A DNA stretch of 64,000 nucleotides, from assembly GCF_003851125.1 (NCBI RefSeq), contig NZ_BGOW01000003.1, positions 62,001 to 126,000 on the forward strand, given 5' to 3'. Position numbers and translations under genes: made by a program. Of the stretch, positions 35,901-42,450 are shown in pieces (within the stretch, counting starts at the first letter, position 1; every line of letters begins with the position of its first letter). The stretch comes from Sulfuriferula multivorans. GTDB taxonomy: Bacteria > Pseudomonadota > Gammaproteobacteria > Burkholderiales > Sulfuriferulaceae. The notes beneath the pieces are model-generated. The model saw only the letters and a program-made list of their open reading frames with translations, had not been told where the DNA came from and searched no databases.

Positions 35901-35986
35901 CGCTGGGCGAGCGCCTCCTGGGTAAGATCCAGCGATTTGCGGCGGCGCCGCAGCCAGTAACCAAATGAATGTGTCTGGTCCTCCAT
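32933..35986 (-). CDS. Large regulator: HTH, AAA/STAND ATPase and TPR repeats
   Basis: 1017 residues. N-terminal XRE-type helix-turn-helix (about 8-62: LRRRRKSLDLTQEALAQRV). A STAND-type ATPase follows with FVGRSNE near residue 119, Walker A GEPGIGKS (148-155) and Walker B VFMVDDIQWADD near 255. From about 500 to the end the protein is a chain of TPR-like helical repeats. This MalT/AfsR-like plan is used by signal-dependent transcription switches. The gene is very GC- and Arg-rich compared with its neighbours, suggesting different origin. It is divergent from a methyltransferase gene, with tandem 12-bp repeats between them. Confidence 0.88.
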   Translation of the reverse strand: MEDQTHSFGYWLRRRRKSLDLTQEALAQRVCCSGFTIRKIEADERRPSRRLAERLAASLAIPEMERRDFLDAARALHATSHLQLDRAPVGTGARAAAPAAPILPLPDSAIGAASDTTPFVGRSNEYGLLIGLIARLTAGAGYTVLIEGEPGIGKSRLLREVTRYAHAQDLPTLATNCYEIERAMPYQPVIGLVTRALDRVSDAALRAMSPVSLAELAALVPEVGERIPDLPQLSKDFPEARQARLSRAVDQLLEASRGGRPAVFMVDDIQWADDASAQVLHYLARHAAQRAVLVIYAYRDEAVDSDERFAQLVEGLRRDTDARRVPLARLDYADTESLVAALADANLGIPGLAERLHRETEGNPFFLMSILQSLSDGETQLESASSAPGLLPDALRAAVRVRLAHVPKAIRPLLETAAVLGRRFDFDTLLDVTREPETPLLDAVEAFVKRRLLREEPEGGVYDFSHDKLREVLYRDIGGARRRLLHQSVAEALERRGEDATHERDAELAEHYERAHVWSKALHYLVLAGEHSQTLFAMRDALHWLDRAVALFEAHPESLDARQRLAIYEQRGAARAQAGQTQGAVADMRRVIDVLRAGGERAKTRDALIQLGMAYRRADQYEAATACLTEALTESRAMNDERHAADTLYHLGTVAWSTGQNDQAIGFHQQAVDICERTGFTDLVAVQAYHGRGEAHFANAEPAAAIACYTRSLALARGIGDKSYESENLMMIGHACIGTRGLGDYPRATASFEAALDIARSADLQWHFGPTLLGLDHARACTGRYGEAWTGMQKTLHWLESLSQVRYQLIACDCIGHLLLDLGLNELAIEHLERGLTLGRDTGILFWRAAIDTHLAVARSRLGKKLSTRALQTTLEQTCRTSERYMTVRCLDGLAEIALTAGDASRCRVYGDELLAIAEPNGLRELEAVARRWRGEAMLMEEEYREAQAELSRAAALAQDIGRVRLQMDVQAALARLLAAQGQRDAAQCHDAKMHAIAKGIEKSLEYSGLEARLRMN

Positions 35987-36034
35987 GCCGCTTGGCCCTC
36001 CGTTACATCCTGCGCATTTAAGTCTAGCAGCTTA

Positions 36035-36075
36035 GTCCGCGCTTTTGTCCCGCTTTTTGTCCCGCTTTGCGGGAC
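36035..36075. repeat. Three tandem 12-bp repeats ending in a hairpin, possible operator
   Basis: The units GTCCGCGCTTTT (36035-36046), GTCCCGCTTTTT (36047-36058) and GTCCCGCTTTGC (36059-36070) follow each other without a gap. The last unit forms a hairpin with the following GGGAC (GTCCCGC/GCGGGAC, 36059-36075). They lie about 50-90 bp before the regulator start and about 130-170 bp before the methyltransferase start, so they are candidates for regulator binding sites. Confidence 0.6.
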
Positions 36076-36207
36076 CCCGTACCCTCTCTCCTGGGGTGAA
36101 ATGGGCGTGTCTACCGGTAAGCACCAGGCGGTTCCGATGTTGCGCAACAGGACCGCGATGCTACACGCAGACAAATCCCAGTCCACCTCATAAAAAGGAG
36201 TACAGCC

Positions 36208-37041
36208 ATGTCAGCAGTTATTTCCACTTCCACCCCCCTCATTGATCTTGCTGCCGTGAAGAACAAGCAGCACCTGGCCTGGTCGGCTGGCGATTATGCC
36301 GTCGTCGGCACCACGCTGCAGATCGTCGGCGAGTCGCTGTGCGAAGCGCTCGACCTGCATGCCGGCGAACGCGTGCTCGACGTCGCCGCCGGCAACGGCA
36401 ATGCGACACTTGCCGCCGCACGGCGCTGGTGCGACGTGGTCTCGACCGATTACGTTCCGGCGCTGCTCGAGCGCGGACGCGCCCGGGCGAGCGCCGATGG
36501 CCTGCCGGTGCAGTTCGAGCCGGCGGACGCCGAGAATCTGCCATATAAAGACCACAGTTTCGATGTGGTGTTGTCCACCTTCGGCGTAATGTTTACGCCC
36601 GACCAGGAGAAGGCGGCCGCGGAAATGGCGCGCACCTGCAAACCTGGCGGCAGGATCGGCCTCGCGAACTGGACACCGGCCAGTTTTGTCGGCGAAATCT
36701 TCAAGACCATGGGCAAATATGTGCCCCCGGCAGCCGGCGTGAAGTCGCCCGCGCTCTGGGGTACCGAAGCGCGGCTGCGCGAGCTGTTCGGCGAGCGGCT
36801 CGACTCGATCGTGATCGAACGCAGGGACTTCGTGTTCCGCTACCGCAGCGCGGCCCATTGGCTGGAGGTCTTTCGCACCTTCTACGGTCCGATGCACAAG
36901 GCGTTCGGGGCGCTCGACGCCGAGAAGCAGGAAGCGCTCGCCACCGACCTGATCGCTCTGGCCGAACGCTTCAATCGCGCGACCGATGGCACGCTGGAGG
37001 CCCCGAGCGAGTACCTGGAGGTAGTCATCCGGCGCAAGTAG
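36208..37041 (+). CDS. Class I SAM-dependent methyltransferase (UbiE-like fold)
   Basis: 277 residues. Motif I VLDVAAGNGNATLAAA (near residues 53-68), then FEPADAENLPYKDHSFDVVLSTFGVMF (acidic loop and motif post I, read as separate blocks) and CKPGGRIGLANWTP. The substrate is unknown; relatives methylate quinones, sterols and other small molecules. A strong AAAAGGAG site precedes the ATG. It is divergent from the HTH-STAND regulator, which may control it, and is followed by the 75-residue HMA-like gene 47 bp on. Confidence 0.87.
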   Translation: MSAVISTSTPLIDLAAVKNKQHLAWSAGDYAVVGTTLQIVGESLCEALDLHAGERVLDVAAGNGNATLAAARRWCDVVSTDYVPALLERGRARASADGLPVQFEPADAENLPYKDHSFDVVLSTFGVMFTPDQEKAAAEMARTCKPGGRIGLANWTPASFVGEIFKTMGKYVPPAAGVKSPALWGTEARLRELFGERLDSIVIERRDFVFRYRSAAHWLEVFRTFYGPMHKAFGALDAEKQEALATDLIALAERFNRATDGTLEAPSEYLEVVIRRK

Positions 37042-37088
37042 TGCGCGGATACAGCCATAGACATCCCACCGCAATAAGGAGCCACAAA

Positions 37089-37316
37089 ATGAATATTAGC
37101 GATGTCATGATTCACATCAATGAGTCTCTGAGTGAAGAAGCACGCACCTCTCTCGAGAACACACTGCGAAAGGTCGAGGGGGTCGTTTCGCCAAAGTTTA
37201 ACGCCGGCAAGGAGCATCTCCTGGTGATCGCCTATGACACGGAAACAACCAGCACTGCGGCCTTGTTGGAGCAGGCCCGGGCAGCAGGCTATACCGCCCA
37301 GCTGGTAGGTATGTAA
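37089..37316 (+). CDS. Small HMA-like (ferredoxin-fold) protein lacking the CxxC motif
   Basis: 75 residues from an ATG after an AAGGAG site. The length, the start MNISDVMIHINESLS and the pattern strand-helix (EEARTSLENTLRKVEGV)-strand-strand-helix resemble heavy-metal-associated domains, and the end AAGYTAQLVG is a typical HMA end. The metal-binding CxxC of that family is absent; there is no Cys at all. So it may bind another ligand or a protein. The longer frame from 36858 overlaps the methyltransferase gene and is not used. Confidence 0.75.
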   Translation: MNISDVMIHINESLSEEARTSLENTLRKVEGVVSPKFNAGKEHLLVIAYDTETTSTAALLEQARAAGYTAQLVGM

Positions 37317-37433
37317 ACGAGGCGGTGTTCTGCTGGCCGGTTGCCGAACTGCGTACGTTAGCAAGATGGAAATATGTTGCGCGGGAAGTTGACATCCGAC
37401 TCGTGCGTGGGGAGACCTGAAACAAGGCTGGTC

Positions 37434-37473
37434 AGTAGTTGCACCCGGCTGCAACAGCTACTTTATTTTTCTC
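37434..37473 (+). terminator. Hairpin with T-rich tail upstream of the truncated hemoglobin gene
   Basis: AGTAG-TTGCA (37434-37443) pairs with TGCAA (37450-37454) and, after a 3-base bulge, CTACT (37458-37462). The T-rich TTATTTTTCTC follows at once. This fits an intrinsic terminator for the upstream genes or an attenuator in front of the hemoglobin gene. Confidence 0.5.
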
Positions 37474-37505
37474 ATACAGCCCTGTAAAACTGAAAGGAAT
37501 TCATC

Positions 37506-37868
37506 ATGACTACTACACTCTATCAACGTCTGGGCGGAGCTGATGGCATTGCCCGCCTCGTGGACGACGTCATTGCTGCACATCTGGATAACCCCATCGT
37601 CAAAACCCGCTTCGAGAACATCAAAGACATGGAACACGCCAAACGGATGGCACGCGAATTTTTCTGCGCGGGCTCCGGCGGTCCGGAACCCTACACGGGC
37701 AAGGACATGCTCGCCGCACATAAAGGCATGAACATCAGTGAGCAGGAGTACCTGGCGGTGATGGATGACATTGTCGGCGCAATGAACAAACATAGACTGG
37801 ATGAGGGCACGAAAAATGACGTGATCGCCATTCTCTACTCGCTGAAGGGCAACATCATTCGCGTATGA
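37506..37868 (+). CDS. Group 1 truncated hemoglobin
   Basis: 120 residues. Starts LYQRLGGADGIARLVDDV, the glycine motifs and 2-on-2 helical pattern of truncated hemoglobins. The proximal heme His is residue 72 in AAHKGMNIS, preceded by PYTGKDM, which resembles the HbN group. Members bind O2 or NO and often detoxify [13 protein letters not shown] site precedes the ATG. The hairpin upstream and terminator downstream suggest it is its own transcript. Confidence 0.93.
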   Translation: MTTTLYQRLGGADGIARLVDDVIAAHLDNPIVKTRFENIKDMEHAKRMAREFFCAGSGGPEPYTGKDMLAAHKGMNISEQEYLAVMDDIVGAMNKHRLDEGTKNDVIAILYSLKGNIIRV

Positions 37869-37886
37869 CAATGGATCGCTGCATTC

Positions 37887-37906
37887 GGGTGGGGCACCCC
37901 TTTTTT
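37887..37906 (+). terminator. Intrinsic terminator after the hemoglobin gene
   Basis: GGGTG (37887-37891) pairs with CACCC (37895-37899) over a three-base loop, followed by C and six T residues. It is 18 bp after the stop codon. Confidence 0.65.
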
Positions 37907-38045
37907 GGCGTGCCCATCAATTTGAACATTGGGCGAGGATGGGCAAGGGAGTCATGTTTTATAAAGCGCTATAAAGGAGCTATATAGTGGATGCCAACGC
38001 CGCCGACAAGATCCGGCAGCCACCAAGAACCCGGGGAGAACAGCC

Positions 38046-39533
38046 ATGGGCAAGCGATACGACAGCATTCTGGGCACCATCGGCAACACGCCGGTGATTC
38101 GCATCAACAAGTTGGGTCCCAAGGGCGTCAACCTCTACGTCAAGGTGGAGTCTTTCAATCCGATGGGGTCGGTAAAGGACCGGCTGGCCCTAGGGGTGAT
38201 CGAGGACGCCGAACGGCGCGGAGAACTCAAGCCCGGACAGACGATCGTCGAGGCCACGAGTGGCAATACCGGCATCGGCCTGGCCATGGTCTGCGCCCAG
38301 AAGGGCTATCCCCTGGTCGTCACCATGGCCGAGAACTTCAGCGTGGAGCGGCGCAAGCTGATGCGATTTCTCGGCGCCAGGGTCGTTCTGACGCCGGCCG
38401 CCCAGAAGGGCTCGGGGATGGTGGCGAAGGCCGAGGAGTTGGCCAGGGCGCATGGCTGGTGGCAGCCGCGCCAGTTCGAGAACCCGGCCAATGCGGAGAT
38501 CCACGCCCGAACCACCGCCGTGGAGATCCTCGAGGACTTCGCCGATGTTTCGCTCGACTACTGGGTCACCGGTTTCGGCACCGGCGGCACGCTGAACGGC
38601 GTGTCGCGAGTGCTGAAGGAGAAAAGCCCGCATACGCAGATCATCGTCTGCGAGCCGGATAATTCGGCCATGCTGGCCAGCGGCATCGCGCAGGCGAGGC
38701 ACGACGACGGATCCCACCGCGCGAGCCATCTCCGATCGCGGCCGCACCTGATGCAGGGATGGTCCCCGGACTTCATCCCCCGACTTGTGGAACAGGTCAC
38801 TGCGGCCAGCCGCATTGATGACTTTGTGTTGATCGACGGCCAGGACGCGCTGCGCTGTGCCAGGTCGCTGGCGCGACAGGAAGGCATCTTCGTCGGCATC
38901 TCTGCGGGCGCCACTTTTTCGGGTGCGCTGCAGGTCGCCCAAGCCGCGCCGCAGGGCGCCAACATCCTGTGCATGCTGCCCGATACCGGCGAGCGCTACC
39001 TTTCCACACCGCTGTTCGACGATATTGCCGTCGAGATGACCGAGGAGGAGATTGAACTGTCGAGGTCGACGCCGGGATTCCGATTCGATGTCACCCCGGC
39101 AGCCGCACCGGCGCCAGTGGAAACGGCGGATGCCCTGGACGAAGCGGCCACCAGCGAGGTCGATGCCATATTGCGCGACCCGGACCGGCCTGTCGTCATG
39201 TTCGCCTACGAGTGGTGCGAGTTCTGCAACGCGGTCCGCAAGGTGTTCTCGGAGTATGGCATCGCCTATACCTCGATTGATCTCGATTCGGTCGCCTATC
39301 AGCAAGGCGACCGCGGCATCAAGATATTCGAGGTTCTCAAGCGGCGCACCGGATCTTTCACCTTGCCTCAGATCTTCATCGGCGGCGACTTCGAAGGTGG
39401 TGGCACCGACGTGTTCGACAGTCTGAAGTCAGGCCGGCTGCACACCCGCCTGCAAAAACACGGGGGTACCATCGACCCGTCAGTCAAGACCAATCCCTAT
39501 GAACGTCTGCCCAAGTGGTTGCACCCACGTTGA
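38046..39533 (+). CDS. Cysteine synthase fused to a C-terminal glutaredoxin domain
   Basis: 495 residues. Residues 1-310 form a PLP-dependent O-acetylserine sulfhydrylase: PLP Lys44 in SVKDR, the Asn-containing loop TSGNTGIG (71-78) and phosphate loop GFGTGGTLNG. After a linker (about 345-375, Ala/Pro rich) comes a glutaredoxin domain (about 380-480) with the CEFC active site (Cys391, Cys394) and the Grx motifs LPQIFIGG and GGGTDV. Fused, it may supply reductant or sulfide at the site of cysteine synthesis, or act on persulfides. A GGGGAG site precedes the ATG. The usual cysteine synthase is ~310 residues, so the Grx tail is an addition. Confidence 0.93.
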   Translation: MGKRYDSILGTIGNTPVIRINKLGPKGVNLYVKVESFNPMGSVKDRLALGVIEDAERRGELKPGQTIVEATSGNTGIGLAMVCAQKGYPLVVTMAENFSVERRKLMRFLGARVVLTPAAQKGSGMVAKAEELARAHGWWQPRQFENPANAEIHARTTAVEILEDFADVSLDYWVTGFGTGGTLNGVSRVLKEKSPHTQIIVCEPDNSAMLASGIAQARHDDGSHRASHLRSRPHLMQGWSPDFIPRLVEQVTAASRIDDFVLIDGQDALRCARSLARQEGIFVGISAGATFSGALQVAQAAPQGANILCMLPDTGERYLSTPLFDDIAVEMTEEEIELSRSTPGFRFDVTPAAAPAPVETADALDEAATSEVDAILRDPDRPVVMFAYEWCEFCNAVRKVFSEYGIAYTSIDLDSVAYQQGDRGIKIFEVLKRRTGSFTLPQIFIGGDFEGGGTDVFDSLKSGRLHTRLQKHGGTIDPSVKTNPYERLPKWLHPR

Positions 39534-39570
39534 ACCGGCGCCGATTGGTTCTTGAGTGGCCCACGTCTGA

Positions 39571-39942
39571 TTACCAATGCGCCTCTAGCCCGGTCTTCCA
39601 GTCATCCACGAACTGCTGAATTGAGTCGATGAAGTCCTGATCCTGTCCGGTACGGTTGATGGTGAGATGAATCACGGTATGCTGCGGGTTAGGTAGGTGC
39701 CCGGTGGTCACGGTCCATTGCAGGGCATTGGGACAACCGGGCAACGAAAAGCGCACGCCATGACTCAAATCCTCGCGGTGCGTATGGAACGTCCCCCACA
39801 CGCAATAGATTTCACCGCTCGACTTCGCGTCGCTCAGCACCTTTTCGACAGACGCACACCAGTGCGGCAGTTCGCTGATCGTCAGACGGCGCTGCAGATC
39901 AGCAGCCGAGGCGGGAATAATAGTCGTGGCAAAGAATTCCAT
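39571..39942 (-). CDS. Hypothetical protein, possibly SRPBCC/START-like
   Basis: 123 residues. I do not recognise it firmly. The pattern (short strand MEFFATTII, two helices, then beta strands with several Trp, and a long C-terminal helix QDFIDSIQQFVDDWKTGLEA) recalls SRPBCC ligand-binding proteins, whose C-terminal helix closes a hydrophobic pocket. No signal peptide. It is convergent with the cysteine synthase fusion gene. Confidence 0.6.
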   Translation of the reverse strand: MEFFATTIIPASAADLQRRLTISELPHWCASVEKVLSDAKSSGEIYCVWGTFHTHREDLSHGVRFSLPGCPNALQWTVTTGHLPNPQHTVIHLTINRTGQDQDFIDSIQQFVDDWKTGLEAHW

Positions 39943-40238
39943 GCGTAAATATTAATCGGAAACCGGGTGGCGCGCACGTGCCCGTCCCAGTCGTTTGCAA
40001 GGAAAGCGGGTGGGAATAAATATCTCGCAAAAATGACAGCAATGTGATGTCGGGCAGGATTCCGAGGGCGGAAATATCCCGCAACGCTCTGAAGTACGGG
40101 GTGTGGAAGCATAAACAATGCTATTTTCAATAGCTCAAACCACCCGCTTGGCCTACTAAAGCGGGACATATCAATCGCATCGTCAATAATGACGAGATTA
40201 GCTCACCGAAATCGGCACAATATGGCTGTCGATAAGTT
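39943..40238. other. About 300-bp gap between two minus-strand small genes
   Basis: No supported gene. A frame of 95 codons on the minus strand (40169-39882) runs into the next gene and has no similarity, so I leave it out. A perfect small hairpin (GCTATT/AATAGC, 40120-40134) and AT-rich stretches are present and may hold the promoter for the 123-residue gene. Confidence 0.5.
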
Positions 40239-40433
40239 TTACATTCTCGCCCGGGTACTGGCGCCGGTATGCTGCGACTCTATCCATATTGCTTCTTCCA
40301 GCGTCATCAAGCGGGGTACGGCAAAAGTCATATCGTGCCGCATTACGTCAGTCCCGGACTGCACCGGCACGGTGGAAGGATGATTAAAACTGGGGGCGTC
40401 AATGCGTCCGGATTCGATGTCGAATACAATCAT
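40239..40433 (-). CDS. Small hypothetical protein (64 residues)
   Basis: The ATG at 40433 is preceded, at ideal spacing, by a strong Shine-Dalgarno sequence (GGAGGTG), which is the main reason for calling it. The product is acidic at the start (MIVFDIESGRID) and basic at the end, with no Cys, no membrane segment and no family I recognise. It lies divergent to the permease gene. An overlapping plus-strand frame of 64 codons (40189-40383) has no ribosome binding site and was not called. Confidence 0.55.
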   Translation of the reverse strand: MIVFDIESGRIDAPSFNHPSTVPVQSGTDVMRHDMTFAVPRLMTLEEAIWIESQHTGASTRARM

Positions 40434-40519
40434 GATGCACCTCCATAGTGAAACTGCTCATGCCTGATATGCTGCCTGGCACCCAAAATTACAAGCAATA
40501 TTTACGCCCGATTAATACC

Positions 40520-41392
40520 ATGTCTATCCCTGCCGCCTATCTGGGCGTAATCCTGATCTGGTCTACCACCCCGCTGGCTATCCAATGGAGCGGGGTGGGG
40601 GCGGACTTCATGTTTCCGTTATTGGTGCGCATGCTCATCGGCCTGGTGGCGTGCCTGGTTCTGATGCGCGTGCTGCGCATCAGCATGGTGCGCTCGCGTG
40701 CCGCACTCAATGCCTATGTGGCTGCCGGTACCGGCATTTTTGGGGCAATGTTGCTGGTGTACTGGGGTGCGCGCTATGTACCGTCCGGTCTGATTGCCGT
40801 GTTGTTTGGCCTGATTCCGTTATTTACCGGGCTGATCGGCATGGTAATAAACGACGCGGAACGCCTGACCCCGGCCAAACTGGCGGGTATTGTGCTGGGG
40901 CTGGCCGGGCTGGTCGTCATTTTTGGCGCAGGTGCAAAAATAGGTGCGCAGGCGCTGCCCGGGATTGCGGCCATCCTGTGTGCGGTGGCGATACAGGCTG
41001 CCAGCCTGGTATGGGTCAAGCGTACCGGTGTTGCGCTACCTGTGCTGGCGCTGACCACGGGCGCACTGACTTTGGTGGTGGGACTGCTGCTGCCGCTGTG
41101 GCTGGTGCTGTTCGGACAGGTGCCGCAGTGGAGCATGCGTGCCGGGCTGTCCACGCTTTACCTGGGGATTTTCGGCTCGGTGGCGGGGTTTACCTTGTAT
41201 TTTTACGTCACCAAACATCTGCAAGCCGGTCAGGTCGCGCTGATTACCCTGATTACGCCGGTAAGCGCGCTGCTGCTCGGGCAGACGCTCAACGGCGAAC
41301 GCCCCGGTGCCGACGTATGGCTCGGCACCGTGCTGATTCTGCTCGGACTGGGCATGCATCAATGGCGTTTGTTGGTGCGTATGGCCAGATAA
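40520..41392 (+). CDS. EamA/DMT family permease
   Basis: About 290 residues with ten hydrophobic helices in two repeats of five, as in drug/metabolite transporters. The motif PLAIQWSG in helix 1 and the second EamA repeat from about residue 155 (ALPGIAAILCAVAIQAAS) are seen. These proteins export metabolites such as amino acids; the substrate is unknown. The first helix starts right after MSIPAAYLGV, so I chose 40520; an upstream GTG at 40448 would add 24 residues without improving the fold. Confidence 0.88.
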   Translation: MSIPAAYLGVILIWSTTPLAIQWSGVGADFMFPLLVRMLIGLVACLVLMRVLRISMVRSRAALNAYVAAGTGIFGAMLLVYWGARYVPSGLIAVLFGLIPLFTGLIGMVINDAERLTPAKLAGIVLGLAGLVVIFGAGAKIGAQALPGIAAILCAVAIQAASLVWVKRTGVALPVLALTTGALTLVVGLLLPLWLVLFGQVPQWSMRAGLSTLYLGIFGSVAGFTLYFYVTKHLQAGQVALITLITPVSALLLGQTLNGERPGADVWLGTVLILLGLGMHQWRLLVRMAR

Positions 41393-41469
41393 GTGCAACA
41401 GTTTTTATTCACGACGTTTTAACTGTTCTAAAGCGAAGGCCTCATACAACCGCATAAAGGGGAGCAAAC

Positions 41470-41883
41470 ATGGGACTGTTTGACGAAGCACTGAATATGG
41501 TCAAGGGTCAGATGGTCGGTGGAGAAGAGAGCCAGAGTGGCTTGATGAGCGTAGTGTTGGGATTGGTCAACAATCAGCAATCCGGTGGACTGGCCGGCCT
41601 GATTTCGCAACTCTCTCAAGGCGGGCTGGGCAGCGCCGTGTCCTCATGGGTCGGTACCGGTGAAAACCAGCCGGTTTCCGGCGAAGCCATTCAGCAGGCG
41701 CTGGGCAGCAGCAAGATTCAGGAACTCGCCGCGCAGGCCGGCGTCTCGCCAGACGCCCTGTCCTCAGGGCTGGCGCAAATGCTGCCCGGCGTTGTCGACA
41801 AGCTCACGCCCAATGGTAAGGTACCATCGGGCGATCTGGTAGAACAGGGCATGGCATTGCTCAAAGGCAAGCTGTTCGGGTGA
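41470..41883 (+). CDS. YidB family protein (DUF937)
   Basis: 137 residues. The start MGLFDEALN, the glycine/glutamine-rich middle (GGLAGLISQLSQGGLG, SSWVGTGEN) and the end VDKLTPNGKVPSGDL are diagnostic for YidB-like DUF937 proteins. Soluble, function unknown. An AAAGGGGAG site precedes the ATG and an intrinsic terminator follows the stop. Confidence 0.88.
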   Translation: MGLFDEALNMVKGQMVGGEESQSGLMSVVLGLVNNQQSGGLAGLISQLSQGGLGSAVSSWVGTGENQPVSGEAIQQALGSSKIQELAAQAGVSPDALSSGLAQMLPGVVDKLTPNGKVPSGDLVEQGMALLKGKLFG

Positions 41884-41901
41884 GATTGGGTAGTACAATT
41901 A

Positions 41902-41930
41902 AAAGCCGCGACGTTGTTGCGGCTTTTTTT
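41902..41930 (+). terminator. Intrinsic terminator after the YidB gene
   Basis: AAAGCCGC (41902-41909) pairs with GCGGCTTT (41919-41926) over a 9-base loop, followed by a run of T. It separates the YidB gene from the next plus-strand gene. Confidence 0.9.
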
Positions 41931-41979
41931 ATGCCCGCTGAACAGGCTATCATGCACAATTGCCCGAAAAAGGACAGCA

Positions 41980-42414
41980 ATGAGCCTCATCATCAATCCC
42001 AATGCGCCACCCGTTCCGCCGCAGGAAAAACGCGTTACCCTGAAGACCCGATCCGGCGAGATGGTGAGCGCGGACCTTACCCTGCAAGACGATAAAGGCC
42101 GCCAGAGCGCGGCCGAGTATATCCATCACCTGTTCCGGTCGATCCGCGAAAAGCTGGGCGAAGTGGTCATCACACAAGTGACGGAAAGCGCCGATCCCGA
42201 CGACGTGGCCGAAAACAAGCGTCGCATTCTCTACATCGCCGCGTTTCACGATTCCATGTTCGGCACCTTCAACCGCGTCACCAAGCTGCCTGAGGAGGAA
42301 CGTAACGAGTTCGTCGAAATCTTCCTGCTGGCGGTCGCCACGCTGATGCCGGGACGCAATATCCTGGTGGATTTAGGCAAGGGCACGATTAGCGACGGCG
42401 CAGGGCTCAGCTGA
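41980..42414 (+). CDS. Hypothetical cytosolic protein upstream of mpl
   Basis: 144 residues from an ATG with a weak GGACAG site. Not a family I recognise. No signal peptide; an N-terminal beta part (KRVTLKTRSGEMVSADLTL) and a helical C-terminal half containing IHHLFRSIREKLGE and NEFVEIFLLAVATLM. The ORF could begin earlier (41914) but that would overlap the terminator. It is 36 bp before mpl, so it may be cotranscribed. Confidence 0.7.
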   Translation: MSLIINPNAPPVPPQEKRVTLKTRSGEMVSADLTLQDDKGRQSAAEYIHHLFRSIREKLGEVVITQVTESADPDDVAENKRRILYIAAFHDSMFGTFNRVTKLPEEERNEFVEIFLLAVATLMPGRNILVDLGKGTISDGAGLS

Positions 42415-42450
42415 ACTTTTAACCGAACCAATTTTTACGATAGCGATTCC

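Noticed and set aside
37991-38662. Plus-strand frame overlapping the cysteine synthase start in another frame
   Set aside because: It follows a possible AAAGGAG site, but the peptide is Arg/Gly/Ser rich without similarity and is out of frame with the conserved enzyme.
39882-40169. 95-codon minus-strand frame in the gap at 40 kb
   Set aside because: No ribosome binding site, overlaps the better-supported 123-residue gene, no similarity.
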